NCBI GenBank assembly: GCA_965200525.1
Contig: OZ241368.1
Coordinates: 1 to 64,000, forward strand
Length of the DNA stretch: 64,000 bases
Direction of reading: 5' to 3'
Origin: JANNPJ01 sp965200525
Lineage (GTDB): Bacteria > Actinomycetota > Actinomycetes > Actinomycetales > Kineosporiaceae
In this document: positions 38,773 through 47,242 of the stretch, piece after piece
Layout of the letters: each line of letters starts with the position of its first letter
Position numbering within the stretch: position 1 is the stretch's first letter
The notes under the pieces: generated by a model
Databases searched by the model: none
What the model was told of the DNA's origin: nothing
The model's input: only the letters and a program-made list of their open reading frames with translations
Position numbers and translations under genes: made by a program

Positions 38773-39477
38773 TCAGCGGCGCCTGAGCGTGACCTCATCG
38801 CCCGACGGCGATGGGCCTGCTGAGGGCGACGAGTTGCCGGTCACCTGAACCGTCTGGCCGGCCCTTGTGATGTCCCGTCGGCGGGCGCGCGAGGCACGAA
38901 GATTGATCGCGTTCCCGCAGGTCTTCATGTCGTGCCAGACGCGAGTGCCGTTGCGGGACAGGTCGTAGAACGCCGCACCGCAGGACGGGTTCATGCAGGT
39001 CTTGAGCCGGCGCAGTGTGCCGGTGTGGGCGGCGAGCAGAGCCTCCAGGTGAACCAGTGACGCGAGCGCACCGGCGCCATCACCGCGGGGTTCATAGACC
39101 AGTCGCCCATCCCGAAACCGGACGTCCACGTCCAGCCGATGGGCAGGGCCTTCGACGGCGTTACTGGCGAGCCACACCTTCACGCGGTCCCGCAGATCGC
39201 GCAGGTCGGGCAGGTCCGCCTCGGTGATGGTGATCTGTGGAGGCGTTCGGTTGGTCTGCTCGCCCCACGTTCGCAGGGAGGCGTCGAGCCAGGCCTGCGC
39301 CGCGGTCTCGTCGGCGAGCAGGTCGGGCACTGATGCCACGGGCATACCGGCCGAGTTCAGCACGTCCTGGACAAGGCTCAAGCCTGCGGGGGCAGGTTCG
39401 AGCTTTAGGCGTCCGGTGGCCTGCGCTCTGTCGTCGCTGTTCACGGTAGCCAGCCTAACCTCCACTGACGACACCAC
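38773..39477 (-). CDS. CGNR zinc-finger transcriptional regulator
   Basis: The 234-residue protein has the C-terminal CGNR motif: TCMNPSCGAAFYDLSRNGTRVWHDMKTCGNAINLRASRARR, with four zinc-ligand cysteines and helix R-x-x-RARR for DNA contact. The N-terminal domain (ABATE-like) may bind ligand. GTG 39477 or a later GTG (39444) could be the start. It diverges from an SDR gene, with a strikingly symmetrical intergenic region that its start overlaps. Confidence 0.87.
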   Translation of the reverse strand: MVSSVEVRLATVNSDDRAQATGRLKLEPAPAGLSLVQDVLNSAGMPVASVPDLLADETAAQAWLDASLRTWGEQTNRTPPQITITEADLPDLRDLRDRVKVWLASNAVEGPAHRLDVDVRFRDGRLVYEPRGDGAGALASLVHLEALLAAHTGTLRRLKTCMNPSCGAAFYDLSRNGTRVWHDMKTCGNAINLRASRARRRDITRAGQTVQVTGNSSPSAGPSPSGDEVTLRRR

Positions 39478-39531
39478 CGTAGTGATTTAGGTAACGTCAT
39501 ATGACATTGCCGTAACGTCTACGGTGGTGTC
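39470..39531. promoter_or_regulatory. Nested palindromic operator region
   Basis: Perfect 13-base arms (39470-39482 and 39519-39531, GACACCACCGTAG and its complement) flank a central perfect palindrome GTCATATGAC at 39496-39505. All share the same centre (39500/39501), with 13 bases between each arm and the core. Direct repeats GTAACGTC at 39491 and 39512, 21 bases apart, overlap it. It lies between the CGNR regulator and the SDR gene. Confidence 0.75.
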
Positions 39532-39572
39532 ACTCTCCATTCACTGGCAACCACGGACCACGGAGGAAGATC

Positions 39573-40334
39573 ATGAGCACTTCACTGACCGGCACCACCG
39601 CCCTTGTCACCGGAGCCAGCGGCGGGATCGGTGCGGCCACCGCCGTGTCGCTTGCCGCCCAGGGCGCCAACGTCGCGTTGGTCGCCCGGCGCAAGGACCG
39701 TCTCGACGACGTCGCGGAACGCATCCGCGCCGCGGGTGGAACCGCACTGACCATCGAGGCGGACATCACCGACCAGGGCCAGGCCGCCGCGGCGATCGAG
39801 CAGACCGTGCAGGCCTTCGGCGGCCTCGACACCCTGGTCAACAACGCCGGCATCATGCTGCTCGGCCCGGCCGAGAGTGCCCCGGTCGAAGAATGGGATC
39901 GCATGATCGCCATCAACGTGCAAGGCCTGCTCTACACCACTCACGCCGCGCTGCCGCATCTGCTGAAGGCGGCCGAAGGCCCTCGGTCGACCGCCGACAT
40001 CATCAACATCAGTTCGCTGGCCGGCCGGGTTCCGATCGCTGGTTCGGCCGTCTACAGCCTCACCAAGACCGGGGTCAACGCCTTCACCGAAGCCCTGCGG
40101 CAGGAGATCACCGGACGCCACGTTCGGGTGACTCTCATCGAGCCCGGTCCGGTCGCTACTGAACTGTTCACCCACATCCGCCCGGAGATCCTCGAAGCCA
40201 GTGCCGAGGCCTTCGCCGGTGCCACCCTCCTTCACGCCGAGGACATCGCCGACGCCGTCACCTACGCCGCCACCCGGCCCGCCCGCGTCGTCCTGAGTGA
40301 GCTGCTCATCCGCCCCGATGCCAGTGCGTGGTAG
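39573..40334 (+). CDS. Short-chain dehydrogenase/reductase
   Basis: The 253-residue classical SDR has TGASGGIGAATAVSLA for cofactor binding, NNAG at residue 88, and the catalytic triad Ser in NISSLAG and YSLTK. Arg residues after strand two (ARRKDR) suggest NADP preference. CGGAGGAAG precedes the ATG. The substrate is unknown. It is probably regulated by the divergent CGNR protein. Confidence 0.93.
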   Translation: MSTSLTGTTALVTGASGGIGAATAVSLAAQGANVALVARRKDRLDDVAERIRAAGGTALTIEADITDQGQAAAAIEQTVQAFGGLDTLVNNAGIMLLGPAESAPVEEWDRMIAINVQGLLYTTHAALPHLLKAAEGPRSTADIINISSLAGRVPIAGSAVYSLTKTGVNAFTEALRQEITGRHVRVTLIEPGPVATELFTHIRPEILEASAEAFAGATLLHAEDIADAVTYAATRPARVVLSELLIRPDASAW

Positions 40335-40472
40335 GCGAACCCATCCCCGAACGTGAACACCCGGCGCCCCCAGGCCCGGGCGGCGCCGGGTGAGCGGCTC
40401 GACGAGGGCTCGCCACCTCATGCCACCGGCCACCGCTCGCGACCCGAGCAGTTGGTGAAGGAGACTCGACAG

Positions 40473-41375
40473 ATGGATTCACCCCTTCACCTCTTCACCC
40501 GCCCGACCCCGACAGAACGGGCCCCACGCCTGGCGCAGGCCATCGGACTGGACGCTGAGCGTCTGTGGATCAAGAGGGACGACCTGATCGGTCTGGGCGC
40601 CGGCGGCAACAAGGCCCGCAAGCTCGAGATCACCATGGCCTCCGCCCTCGCGAGCGGATCCGACACCGTCGTCACCACCGGGGCCCCCCAGAGCAACCAC
40701 GCCAGGCTCACCGCGGCCGCCGCCGCGCGATGCGGACTGCGCAGCGTCCTGGTGCTGGAAGGAAACGCACCGGAACGCCCCGAGGGCAACCTCCTGCTCG
40801 ACCAACTCTTCGGTGCCGAGCTCGTTTTCTCCGCCGGGCGCGACCTTGCCACCCTCGCCAGCCAGGAGGCGCAACAACGTCACGCCTACCTGATCCCGTT
40901 CGGTGGGTCCTCCGCTTTCAGCGCCCTGGCCTACCGTGACGCCGGCATGGAGCTCCTCGACCAGGTCAACGACGTCGGGATCGTCGTCGTCGCCGTCGGG
41001 TCCGGCGGAACGATGGCCGGCCTGGTCGCAGCGCTGGGCACCGATCGCGTGCTGGGCGTGGACACCGGTGCGGTCTCCGACGCGGAGACGACGGTTGCGG
41101 GCCTCCTCACCCAGATGGGCGCTTCGTCTACCGGACTGCGGATCGACCGCACCCAGATCGGCCAGGGCTACCAGCACCTCACGGCCCAAACCCGTGATGC
41201 CCTGAACCTGACCGCCCGCACCGAAGGCATCGTGCTCGACCCCACCTACACCGGACGGGCCATGGCTGGACTCATTGCCGCAGCCGGGGCCGGATCTCTG
41301 CCGCCCGGGCCGGTCGTGTTCCTGCACACTGGCGGACTACCAGGCCTGTTTGCTCACCCAGACCTTCGAAGTTGA
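40473..41375 (+). CDS. D-cysteine desulfhydrase / ACC deaminase family PLP enzyme
   Basis: The 300-residue fold-type II PLP enzyme shows IKRDDLIGLGAGGNKARKLE, where the Lys of GNK binds PLP, TGAPQSNHARLTAAAA, and the phosphate-cup glycine loop VAVGSGGTMAG. These are features of D-cysteine desulfhydrase and 1-aminocyclopropane-1-carboxylate deaminase; the LDPTYTGRAM end is more like the former. AAGGAG lies 9 bases before the ATG, chosen over an upstream in-frame ATG at 40353. Confidence 0.88.
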   Translation: MDSPLHLFTRPTPTERAPRLAQAIGLDAERLWIKRDDLIGLGAGGNKARKLEITMASALASGSDTVVTTGAPQSNHARLTAAAAARCGLRSVLVLEGNAPERPEGNLLLDQLFGAELVFSAGRDLATLASQEAQQRHAYLIPFGGSSAFSALAYRDAGMELLDQVNDVGIVVVAVGSGGTMAGLVAALGTDRVLGVDTGAVSDAETTVAGLLTQMGASSTGLRIDRTQIGQGYQHLTAQTRDALNLTARTEGIVLDPTYTGRAMAGLIAAAGAGSLPPGPVVFLHTGGLPGLFAHPDLRS

Positions 41376-41534
41376 GCGCGGAACATGTGCCGACCCATCA
41401 AGCAGGGGCTACGGTCAGCCTGACCCTGACGCTCCCGTCGGCCTCCGACTCGGGGCGAAGGAGGTTGTCCGGGCCAGAGCGAGCGCTACCGGTCTGGGTG
41501 CAGCCGCCGCACATGCAGGTCGGGGGGTTCCGGT

Positions 41535-42326
41535 TCACCCTGGGGCGGGCGGGGCGAGAGCGTCCAGGACGAGGGCCAGTTCGGCTTCAAAGGCAGCTGC
41601 GGCCTCCAGGTCGGGGGCCAGCACCAACTTCTCGATCGTGGGCAGTCGCCCGGTGGCCAGTTGCCGGCTCAGGTACGGACCAAGCATCGCCTGCCACTGC
41701 GCCGTGTTCAGACCGCTGGACTCGCCGGCGCGCAACTCACCGACCTCCCGGCGCAGGGCACCGAGCAGGTAAGAATTGAGCACGCTCAGCGCGACCCTCA
41801 GGCTGCCGGGATCGTCGCGACCGGGGGCGCGAGCCAGGGCCGCCGCGGTGGCCTCGCCCATGGCCAGCGCGTGCGGTCCCAGGTGCGGGCGACCGCCCAG
41901 TAGGTCGATCGCCCACGGATGGCGCCGGACGGTGTCGCGGGTGGCCTGCGCGAGGGCGTGCACCTGTGGCCGCCAGGACGCGTCCACCGAGGGGACCTCC
42001 CGATCGACGCCGGCCCGATCGATGCCGGCCCGATCGATGCCGGCCTGATCGATGCCGGCCTGATCGATGCCGGCCTGATCGCCCATCTCGGCGTAGACGG
42101 CGTCGATCATCAGCTCCAGCAGGTCGCCCTTGCCCGACACGTGGCTGTACAGGCGCATCGGGCGAACCCCGAGCGCGGCGGCGACGTGGCGGATCGACAC
42201 CGCGCCCAGCCCTCCGGCGTCGGCCAGCCGCACGGCGGCCGCCACGACCTGGGCCCGGGTGAGGGCGGTGGAGGCTCGTCGCTCGTCCGGTTCGGGGCGC
42301 TCCCAGATGAGCTCGGGCTCGTTCAT
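41535..42326 (-). CDS. TetR-family regulator with a tandem pentapeptide insertion
   Basis: The 263-residue regulator has a TetR N-terminal domain (TRAQVVAAAVRLADAGGLGAVSIRHVAAALGVRPMRLYSHVSGKGDLL) and a TetR_C-type ligand domain. Between them lie five copies of AG(I/V)D(Q/R), encoded by a 15-base tandem repeat. This makes the linker longer than usual. It diverges from an FAD monooxygenase gene, with two GATACA-type operators between them. Confidence 0.9.
   Translation of the reverse strand: MNEPELIWERPEPDERRASTALTRAQVVAAAVRLADAGGLGAVSIRHVAAALGVRPMRLYSHVSGKGDLLELMIDAVYAEMGDQAGIDQAGIDQAGIDRAGIDRAGVDREVPSVDASWRPQVHALAQATRDTVRRHPWAIDLLGGRPHLGPHALAMGEATAAALARAPGRDDPGSLRVALSVLNSYLLGALRREVGELRAGESSGLNTAQWQAMLGPYLSRQLATGRLPTIEKLVLAPDLEAAAAFEAELALVLDALAPPAPG
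42001..42075. repeat. 15-bp minisatellite inside the tetR gene
   Basis: Five complete tandem copies of (C/T)GATCGATGCCGGCC occur, the first with one C for T change, then a broken sixth copy. The period of 15 keeps the reading frame and encodes AGIDR/AGIDQ. Copy-number change by slippage would alter the linker length without frameshift. Confidence 0.93.
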
Positions 42327-42333
42327 GTTCGCA

Positions 42334-42348
42334 CGATACAGTGTATCG
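42334..42348. promoter_or_regulatory. TetR operator, perfect palindrome
   Basis: CGATACAGTGTATCG has perfect seven-base arms around a single G. It lies 8 bases upstream of the TetR ATG, followed 20 bases on (centre to centre) by a second copy. Confidence 0.75.
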
Positions 42349-42353
42349 TCAGC

Positions 42354-42368
42354 CGATACGGTGTATCA
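42354..42368. promoter_or_regulatory. Second TetR operator copy
   Basis: The second site CGATACGGTGTATCA repeats the first with one arm mismatch, and lies 17 bases ahead of the FAD monooxygenase ATG. Spacing of about two turns would place two regulator dimers on one face of the helix. Confidence 0.65.
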
Positions 42369-42384
42369 CCCTCGGAGGCGAACC

Positions 42385-43485
42385 ATGCGTGTGTCCATCG
42401 TCGGAGCCGGTCCGGCCGGTCTGGCACTGGCCCGGATCCTGTACCTTCACGGCATCGAGACCAGGCTGTACGAGCGAGATTCCGCTGCTCGGGCCCGCTC
42501 GCAGGGAGGCTCTCTCGACCTGCACCCCGAATCCGGGCAGTATGCGCTCGAAGCGGCCGGTCTGAGCGAGCAGTTCCACGCCCGGGCCCGACCGGAGGGC
42601 GAGGAACACAAGATCTTCAGTCCGTCCGGCGACCTGCTTGTGCACCACGTCCCCGACGCACCCGGCGGGCGCCCGGAGATCGACCGAGCGGACCTGCGTG
42701 ACCTGCTCGTCGCCTCCTTGCCCGCGGCCACAATTCAGTGGGGCGCCCAGGTCGTCGCCGTCGAGGAGAGGGCCGGCGGAGGGTTCCGGCTGGCTCTGGC
42801 CGACGGAACCAGCAGTGAGTGCGACCTGCTCGTCGGGGCTGACGGCGGCGCCTCGAGGCTGCGCGAGCGACTCACCGACGCCACCACGGCCTATCTCAGC
42901 TCGTACACCCAGATGAGCATCCCGGATGTGGACCGCAAGCACCCCGCACTGGCCCGCCTCGTCGGCCGCGGCAGCCTCTGGGCCCTGGGCGTCAACCAGA
43001 ATCTCACCGCCCAGCGCCAGAGCAGCGGGCTGGTCACGGTTTCGGCGATGATTCGGGACGCCGACCCGTGGCGCCCGGCCGACCGCGGCGACGTCCTTCA
43101 GCGCTATGCAGATTGGTCGCCGACTCTCACCGCTCTGCTTGAGGCCGCTGACGAGCCGCTGATCACGCGCGAGATCCGGGTCACCCCGCCCGGAATGAGC
43201 TGGCCCTCGCATCCGTCTCTCACCCTGATCGGTGACGCCGCCCACCTGATGCCCCCGGTCGGCGAGGGCGCCAATCAAGCCCTGCGCGACGCCGCCGACC
43301 TCGCCGCCGCGGTGATCGCGAACCCGGACGATCCGGCGGGCGCCATCGCCTTCTACGAGACGCAGATGCGGGCCCGGATCGATCCCGTGGAGCGCAAGAG
43401 CGCCAAGATTCAGCACCTGATCCTGTCCCCGACCGCTCTGACCGACATGGTCCGCTTCTTCACCCCGGCCGCCGATCGTCGATGA
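42385..43485 (+). CDS. FAD-dependent monooxygenase (PHBH/TetX-like)
   Basis: The 366-residue flavoprotein has SIVGAGPAGLALARIL at the N-terminus, an EIDRADLRDLL motif, LLVGADGGASRLRE, and the C-terminal GDAAHLMPPVGEGANQALRDA that contacts FAD. It belongs to the class A monooxygenases that include TetX and aromatic hydroxylases. GGAGGCGAACC precedes the ATG. Two strong TetR operators upstream suggest substrate-induced expression. It converges with, and overlaps by 26 bases, the antiporter gene. Confidence 0.9.
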   Translation: MRVSIVGAGPAGLALARILYLHGIETRLYERDSAARARSQGGSLDLHPESGQYALEAAGLSEQFHARARPEGEEHKIFSPSGDLLVHHVPDAPGGRPEIDRADLRDLLVASLPAATIQWGAQVVAVEERAGGGFRLALADGTSSECDLLVGADGGASRLRERLTDATTAYLSSYTQMSIPDVDRKHPALARLVGRGSLWALGVNQNLTAQRQSSGLVTVSAMIRDADPWRPADRGDVLQRYADWSPTLTALLEAADEPLITREIRVTPPGMSWPSHPSLTLIGDAAHLMPPVGEGANQALRDAADLAAAVIANPDDPAGAIAFYETQMRARIDPVERKSAKIQHLILSPTALTDMVRFFTPAADRR

Positions 43486-44731
43486 GCAGGTTCTCCGCTG
43501 TGGCCGAAGGCTCCTGGGCGTCCCGTCGTTCCAGGAACGACAGAAGCGGTGCGGTCATGAGCGTGGTCACCAGAGCGACCAGGACCAGCACACTGAACAG
43601 CCGGGCGTTCACGATTCCGGCCTGCAGACCGACGTTCAGGGCGATCAGCTGCATCAGACCGCGGGCGTTCATCAGGGCGCCGATCCGCAGGGCCACCGGG
43701 TTCGATTCACCCCGGGCCCGGGCCGCGGCCCAGCACGATCCGAACTTCCCGATCACCGCGGCCAGCACGCAGGCGAGGGCGAAAAGGGCCACCGCAGGCT
43801 GGTTCAACAGCCCGAACTCGGTCTGCAGGCCGGAGTAGGTGAAGAACAGGGGCAGGAAGACCACGCGGCTGAGGGGGGTGATGGTGGCCATCACCTGATC
43901 GGTCTCCGGACGTGCGGGCATCACCATGCCGAGGCAGAAGGCCCCGAACACGGCGTACAGGTTGATCTCGTCGGTGTACCAGGCGGCGACCAGGAGCAGG
44001 CCGACAGTGCTGAGCACCCGTACGTCCGCAGACATCGGGGCGCTCATCAGCCGATCGGTGATCCGGCGACCGAACGCCCACAGGACCAGCCCGAAAGCCA
44101 AGGCCCCGCCCAGGGTGATCAGCGCCGGTCCCACCCGCCCACTCGCGCCGGCCAGCACGAAGGCCAGGAGGATCCAGGCCGTAACGTCGTCCAGGGCGCC
44201 ACTGGCCAGGGCGAGCGAGCCGTGCCGAGTACCGGCCTGACCTCGCTCGGTGATCATTCGGGCGAGCATCGGGAAGGCAGTGATGGCCAGAGCGACGCCG
44301 ACGAAGGCGGCCGACACTCCCGCCGAGACGCCGGCCTGGAACACCGGAACGTGCCCCACCGCGGCCAGGGTGAGCAGGAGGCCGAGGATGAGGGGCCCGG
44401 TCACCCCGGCGGCCGAGACCACCCCGGCCGTCCCCATCAACCCTCGAATCCGGTGGGAGACGAACTCGTACCCGGCCTCGAACATGAAGATCACCAGCCC
44501 GATCTGGCCGAGTACGTAAAGCACCGGCTTGATCTCGGGCGGGAAGACCTGGGCCTGCACCGAGGGGGCGATCAGACCGAACAGGGACGGCCCGAGCATG
44601 ACGCCGGCCAGCATCTCGCTGACCACCGCCGGCTGCCCGACCCGGGTCAGCAGGGCGGCCACCAGCCGGCAGAAGACCAGGATCACGGCCACGGCGATGA
44701 AGAACCGTGGCGCCAGTTCGACCGGGGTCAT
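43460..44731 (-). CDS. Cation/proton antiporter (CPA2, KefB-like)
   Basis: The 423-residue integral membrane protein has about 12 hydrophobic segments. The CPA2 core is visible as ALAITAFPMLARMI and SGALDDVTAWILLAF, where the DD pair and Asp of the ion-binding site sit. There is no C-terminal TrkA-N domain, so it is a plain antiporter. GGGAGG lies 7 bases before the ATG. It overlaps the P450 gene by four bases and is the last gene of the oxidative operon, possibly exporting a product or balancing ions. Confidence 0.9.
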   Translation of the reverse strand: MTPVELAPRFFIAVAVILVFCRLVAALLTRVGQPAVVSEMLAGVMLGPSLFGLIAPSVQAQVFPPEIKPVLYVLGQIGLVIFMFEAGYEFVSHRIRGLMGTAGVVSAAGVTGPLILGLLLTLAAVGHVPVFQAGVSAGVSAAFVGVALAITAFPMLARMITERGQAGTRHGSLALASGALDDVTAWILLAFVLAGASGRVGPALITLGGALAFGLVLWAFGRRITDRLMSAPMSADVRVLSTVGLLLVAAWYTDEINLYAVFGAFCLGMVMPARPETDQVMATITPLSRVVFLPLFFTYSGLQTEFGLLNQPAVALFALACVLAAVIGKFGSCWAAARARGESNPVALRIGALMNARGLMQLIALNVGLQAGIVNARLFSVLVLVALVTTLMTAPLLSFLERRDAQEPSATAENLLIDDRRPG

Positions 44732-45993
44732 CGGTTCGCCTCCCGCAGATCCTGCTCGGCGAAGTAGTTCGTGCAGAGGCTCAGCCGCCGCGCGTCCCAG
44801 ACCATGTATGTGCCGTATCCGAGCTGGGCGATGCTGCGACCGACGTCCTCGGCACGGTCCCGCAGCCACATCGACCACAGCCGAGCGCGCGGGCGGCGGT
44901 GCGGCTCCGGGCCTGGCTGTCGGCGGGACAGCAGGCACGGACCCCGACTGGGCAGGGATCGGGTGTGCTGGACCGAGGAGTCGAGCCGGTAGCGGCCCAG
45001 CACTTCCCGGGCCACTGCCCGCATCATCACCGGGGCCGATCCCCGGGCCGGGCAGGCCCGGTTCGCGGTGACCCCGAACGGCACGAAATGGGCGTCCCGT
45101 CGCTTCAGGCTCACCCATCGTCCCGGGTCGAACTGTGCGTCGGCGGCCGGACCGGTGCGCTGGTAGGCCAGATAGTTGAACAGCAGCACCGAGCCTTCGG
45201 GCAGGGTCACGTCGTCCAGTTCGATCGGGGCGCTGATGATCCGGTGGGCGATCCCGAACAGGGGATGCACCCGCAGCGACTCGTCGATCGCCCGGTCCAG
45301 CAGGGCGTCGTCGTCGAGGTTGTCGGCCAGTTCGGCCTGGATGTGGGGGTGCTGGGCGATCAGCAGCAGGAGGTGAGCCATGGCTTCGGACAGCTGCACG
45401 ATCGCGGTGTTGAAGAAGGCCCCCTGAAGGTAGAACGCCGTCTCGGCGTCGGTGAACCGTTCCGGGAGGCGCTCCCTCACGTCGCCGGCCTGGATCCTCC
45501 TCAACAGGTACCGAGTCAGCTCATCGCGCTTGTCCATGTGCCGGCGACCGCAGCATTTGAGGGCGGTCACGACGTCGTCGGCGTTGGCCACGATCAGGTC
45601 CTCGGCCTCGGCCGGGCAGGCCTCGTCGAAGACGAGCTCGTAGTACACCTGGGCCCAGATCGGCATCATCAGGTCCCGCAGTCGCACGAGACTGACGGGC
45701 CGATCCGACAGCCGGTCCAGGACCGTGCGCGCACTCCGGACGGCCACCTCGTCCGACCGGGCCGCGGGCAGAGCCACGATCCTGCGTGTGGTCAGGGCCA
45801 CCTCGTGGTAGCGCGGGCCTGGTTCCAGATGCTCCTGATGCATCTGCGGACCGGGAGCCAGCCAGTACCAGAACAGGTCGGACAGACCGGCCCCCCGGCT
45901 GCGCCCGTCCGCCGCCGGGTCGCTGTAGACCCGTTCGAAGTCCTCAGCCCTCACCAGCGGCCCGGGGACCGGAATACCCTCGTCACCGTTCAC
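44728..45993 (-). CDS. Cytochrome P450, atypical
   Basis: The 421-residue protein has the K-helix ESLR, the FDPGRW element and the heme loop HFVPFGVTANRACPARG with the Cys thiolate ligand. The I-helix region reads LQGAFFNTAIVQL, where the usual A-G-x-(D/E)-T is A-F-F-N-T: the Gly and acidic residue are replaced, while Thr remains. After the heme region there is an extra Arg/Pro-rich stretch and C-terminal segment (about 90 residues). The redox partner is not encoded nearby. It belongs to the coupled operon with LldD-like and FOXRED2-like genes. Confidence 0.88.
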   Translation of the reverse strand: MNGDEGIPVPGPLVRAEDFERVYSDPAADGRSRGAGLSDLFWYWLAPGPQMHQEHLEPGPRYHEVALTTRRIVALPAARSDEVAVRSARTVLDRLSDRPVSLVRLRDLMMPIWAQVYYELVFDEACPAEAEDLIVANADDVVTALKCCGRRHMDKRDELTRYLLRRIQAGDVRERLPERFTDAETAFYLQGAFFNTAIVQLSEAMAHLLLLIAQHPHIQAELADNLDDDALLDRAIDESLRVHPLFGIAHRIISAPIELDDVTLPEGSVLLFNYLAYQRTGPAADAQFDPGRWVSLKRRDAHFVPFGVTANRACPARGSAPVMMRAVAREVLGRYRLDSSVQHTRSLPSRGPCLLSRRQPGPEPHRRPRARLWSMWLRDRAEDVGRSIAQLGYGTYMVWDARRLSLCTNYFAEQDLREANR

Positions 45994-46108
45994 CCAGGTG
46001 AAGATCCGCTGGCGGAGGTGCCCTGGTGGCCGCCGGCAGCCACCAGGGCAGACCGGCGATCGCGGCCAGGACCACGAGCACCGCCAGGACCCAGGTCAGC
46101 GCGGTCAC
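45983..46108 (-). CDS. 41-residue membrane peptide, translationally coupled
   Basis: A GTG frame encodes TALTWVLAVLVVLAAIAGLP followed by WWLPAATRAPPPADLHLGER: one hydrophobic helix and a short charged tail. Its GTG overlaps the stop of the LldD-like gene (GTGA), and its end overlaps the P450 start by 11 bases. Such exact packing is strong support that it is translated. It could anchor the P450 or flavoenzyme to the membrane, or be a precursor peptide; both are inference. Confidence 0.6.
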   Translation of the reverse strand: MTALTWVLAVLVVLAAIAGLPWWLPAATRAPPPADLHLGER

Positions 46109-47241
46109 CGGGCCAACTGCGGGCCGCCGGGAGGTGTGCTGGCCGGGTACAGGATGTCCGCGTCCAGGTCGTCGGCCGAGGTGGCGCCGCAGAGGGCCAG
46201 CGCCCGGTCGAAGTCGTCCCGCAACAGCTCGAGCACGGCCCGGACGCCGTCGGCACCCTCCAGGGTCAGCCCCCACAACACGGGCCGCCCTACCGACACC
46301 GCGGCCGCCCCGAGGGCCAGTGCCCGGACCACGTCGGTACCCCGGCGGACACCGCCGTCGAGCAGCACCGGGATGCGTCCGGCCACGGCTGCGACCACCG
46401 CGGGCAGCGCCTCGATCGTGGCGGGCACCCCGTCCAGCTGCCGACCGCCGTGGTTGGACACCAGCAGCCCGTCGACCCCGTGCCGCACTGCGAGGCGAGC
46501 GTCCGCGGGGTTCAGCACTCCTTTGAGCACGACCGGTAGCCGGGTGACCGAGCGCAGCCAGTCGATCCGGTCCCACGTCATCTCGGCCGCCATCACGATG
46601 CTGCGCACCCCACTGCCCGAGGCAGCCGGGTCCAGCACCATGTTCTCGCACCGCATACCCGGCGGAAGATCGCGGAATCCGTTGCGATGATCTCGTTCTC
46701 GCAGGCCGAAGACTGGCGAGTCGACCGTCACCACCAGCGCCTGGTACCCGGCGTCCTCGGCCCTTCGTACCAGGGACTCGGTGAAGGCCAGATCCGGCTG
46801 CAGGTAGAGCTGGAACCACAGCGTCGGATCCGGCCCGCGCTCCCGGGCGGCCACGGCGACGTCCTCCAGGGTCATGGTCGCGGCCATGGCCACGATCAGG
46901 CCGGTGCCGGCCGCGGCGACCCCGCGGGCGGTGGCTGCCTCGCCGTCCGGGTGAGCGATCTTGTGAAAGGCCGTCGGTGAGACCATCACGGGCATGGACA
47001 GTTGCCGTCCCAGGATGCTCACGCCGAGGTCACGCCGATCGTTGCCGCGCAGCACCCGAGGTAGCAGCCTGATGCGGGCCAGGGCCTCCTCGTTGGCCCG
47101 GGTGCTCGACTCGGTGCCGGCGCCGCCGGCAAAGAAGTCGTAGTGGATCGGATCAAGTTTCGCCCGGGCCTCGGCCTCGTAGTCGCCGATGTTCAGCCGG
47201 GTGACCGACTCGACCAGCCCGCCGGTGGTCTGAACCGGCAT
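46105..47241 (-). CDS. FMN-dependent alpha-hydroxy-acid oxidase/dehydrogenase (LldD-like)
   Basis: The 378-residue TIM-barrel enzyme belongs to the lactate/glycolate oxidase family. Landmarks are YDFFAGGAGTESSTR, WFQLYLQPD, the catalytic SNHGGRQLDG with active-site His and Arg, and the FMN phosphate motif DGGVRRGTDVVRALALGA followed by GRPVLWGL. The family also includes MftD of mycofactocin biosynthesis, but no mycofactocin genes are seen. It starts one base after the FOXRED2-like stop, indicating coupling. Confidence 0.9.
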   Translation of the reverse strand: MPVQTTGGLVESVTRLNIGDYEAEARAKLDPIHYDFFAGGAGTESSTRANEEALARIRLLPRVLRGNDRRDLGVSILGRQLSMPVMVSPTAFHKIAHPDGEAATARGVAAAGTGLIVAMAATMTLEDVAVAARERGPDPTLWFQLYLQPDLAFTESLVRRAEDAGYQALVVTVDSPVFGLRERDHRNGFRDLPPGMRCENMVLDPAASGSGVRSIVMAAEMTWDRIDWLRSVTRLPVVLKGVLNPADARLAVRHGVDGLLVSNHGGRQLDGVPATIEALPAVVAAVAGRIPVLLDGGVRRGTDVVRALALGAAAVSVGRPVLWGLTLEGADGVRAVLELLRDDFDRALALCGATSADDLDADILYPASTPPGGPQLAR

Positions 47242-47242
47242 C

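Noticed and set aside
42001..42090. CRISPR-like tandem array
   Set aside because: The 15-base repeats have no spacers, keep the reading frame of a TetR gene and are a coding minisatellite.
44707..46539. 610-codon frame opposite the P450 and LldD-like genes
   Set aside because: Antisense shadow; the Arg/Gly/Pro/Gln-rich product lacks any motif, whereas the minus strand encodes a heme loop and an FMN-binding barrel.
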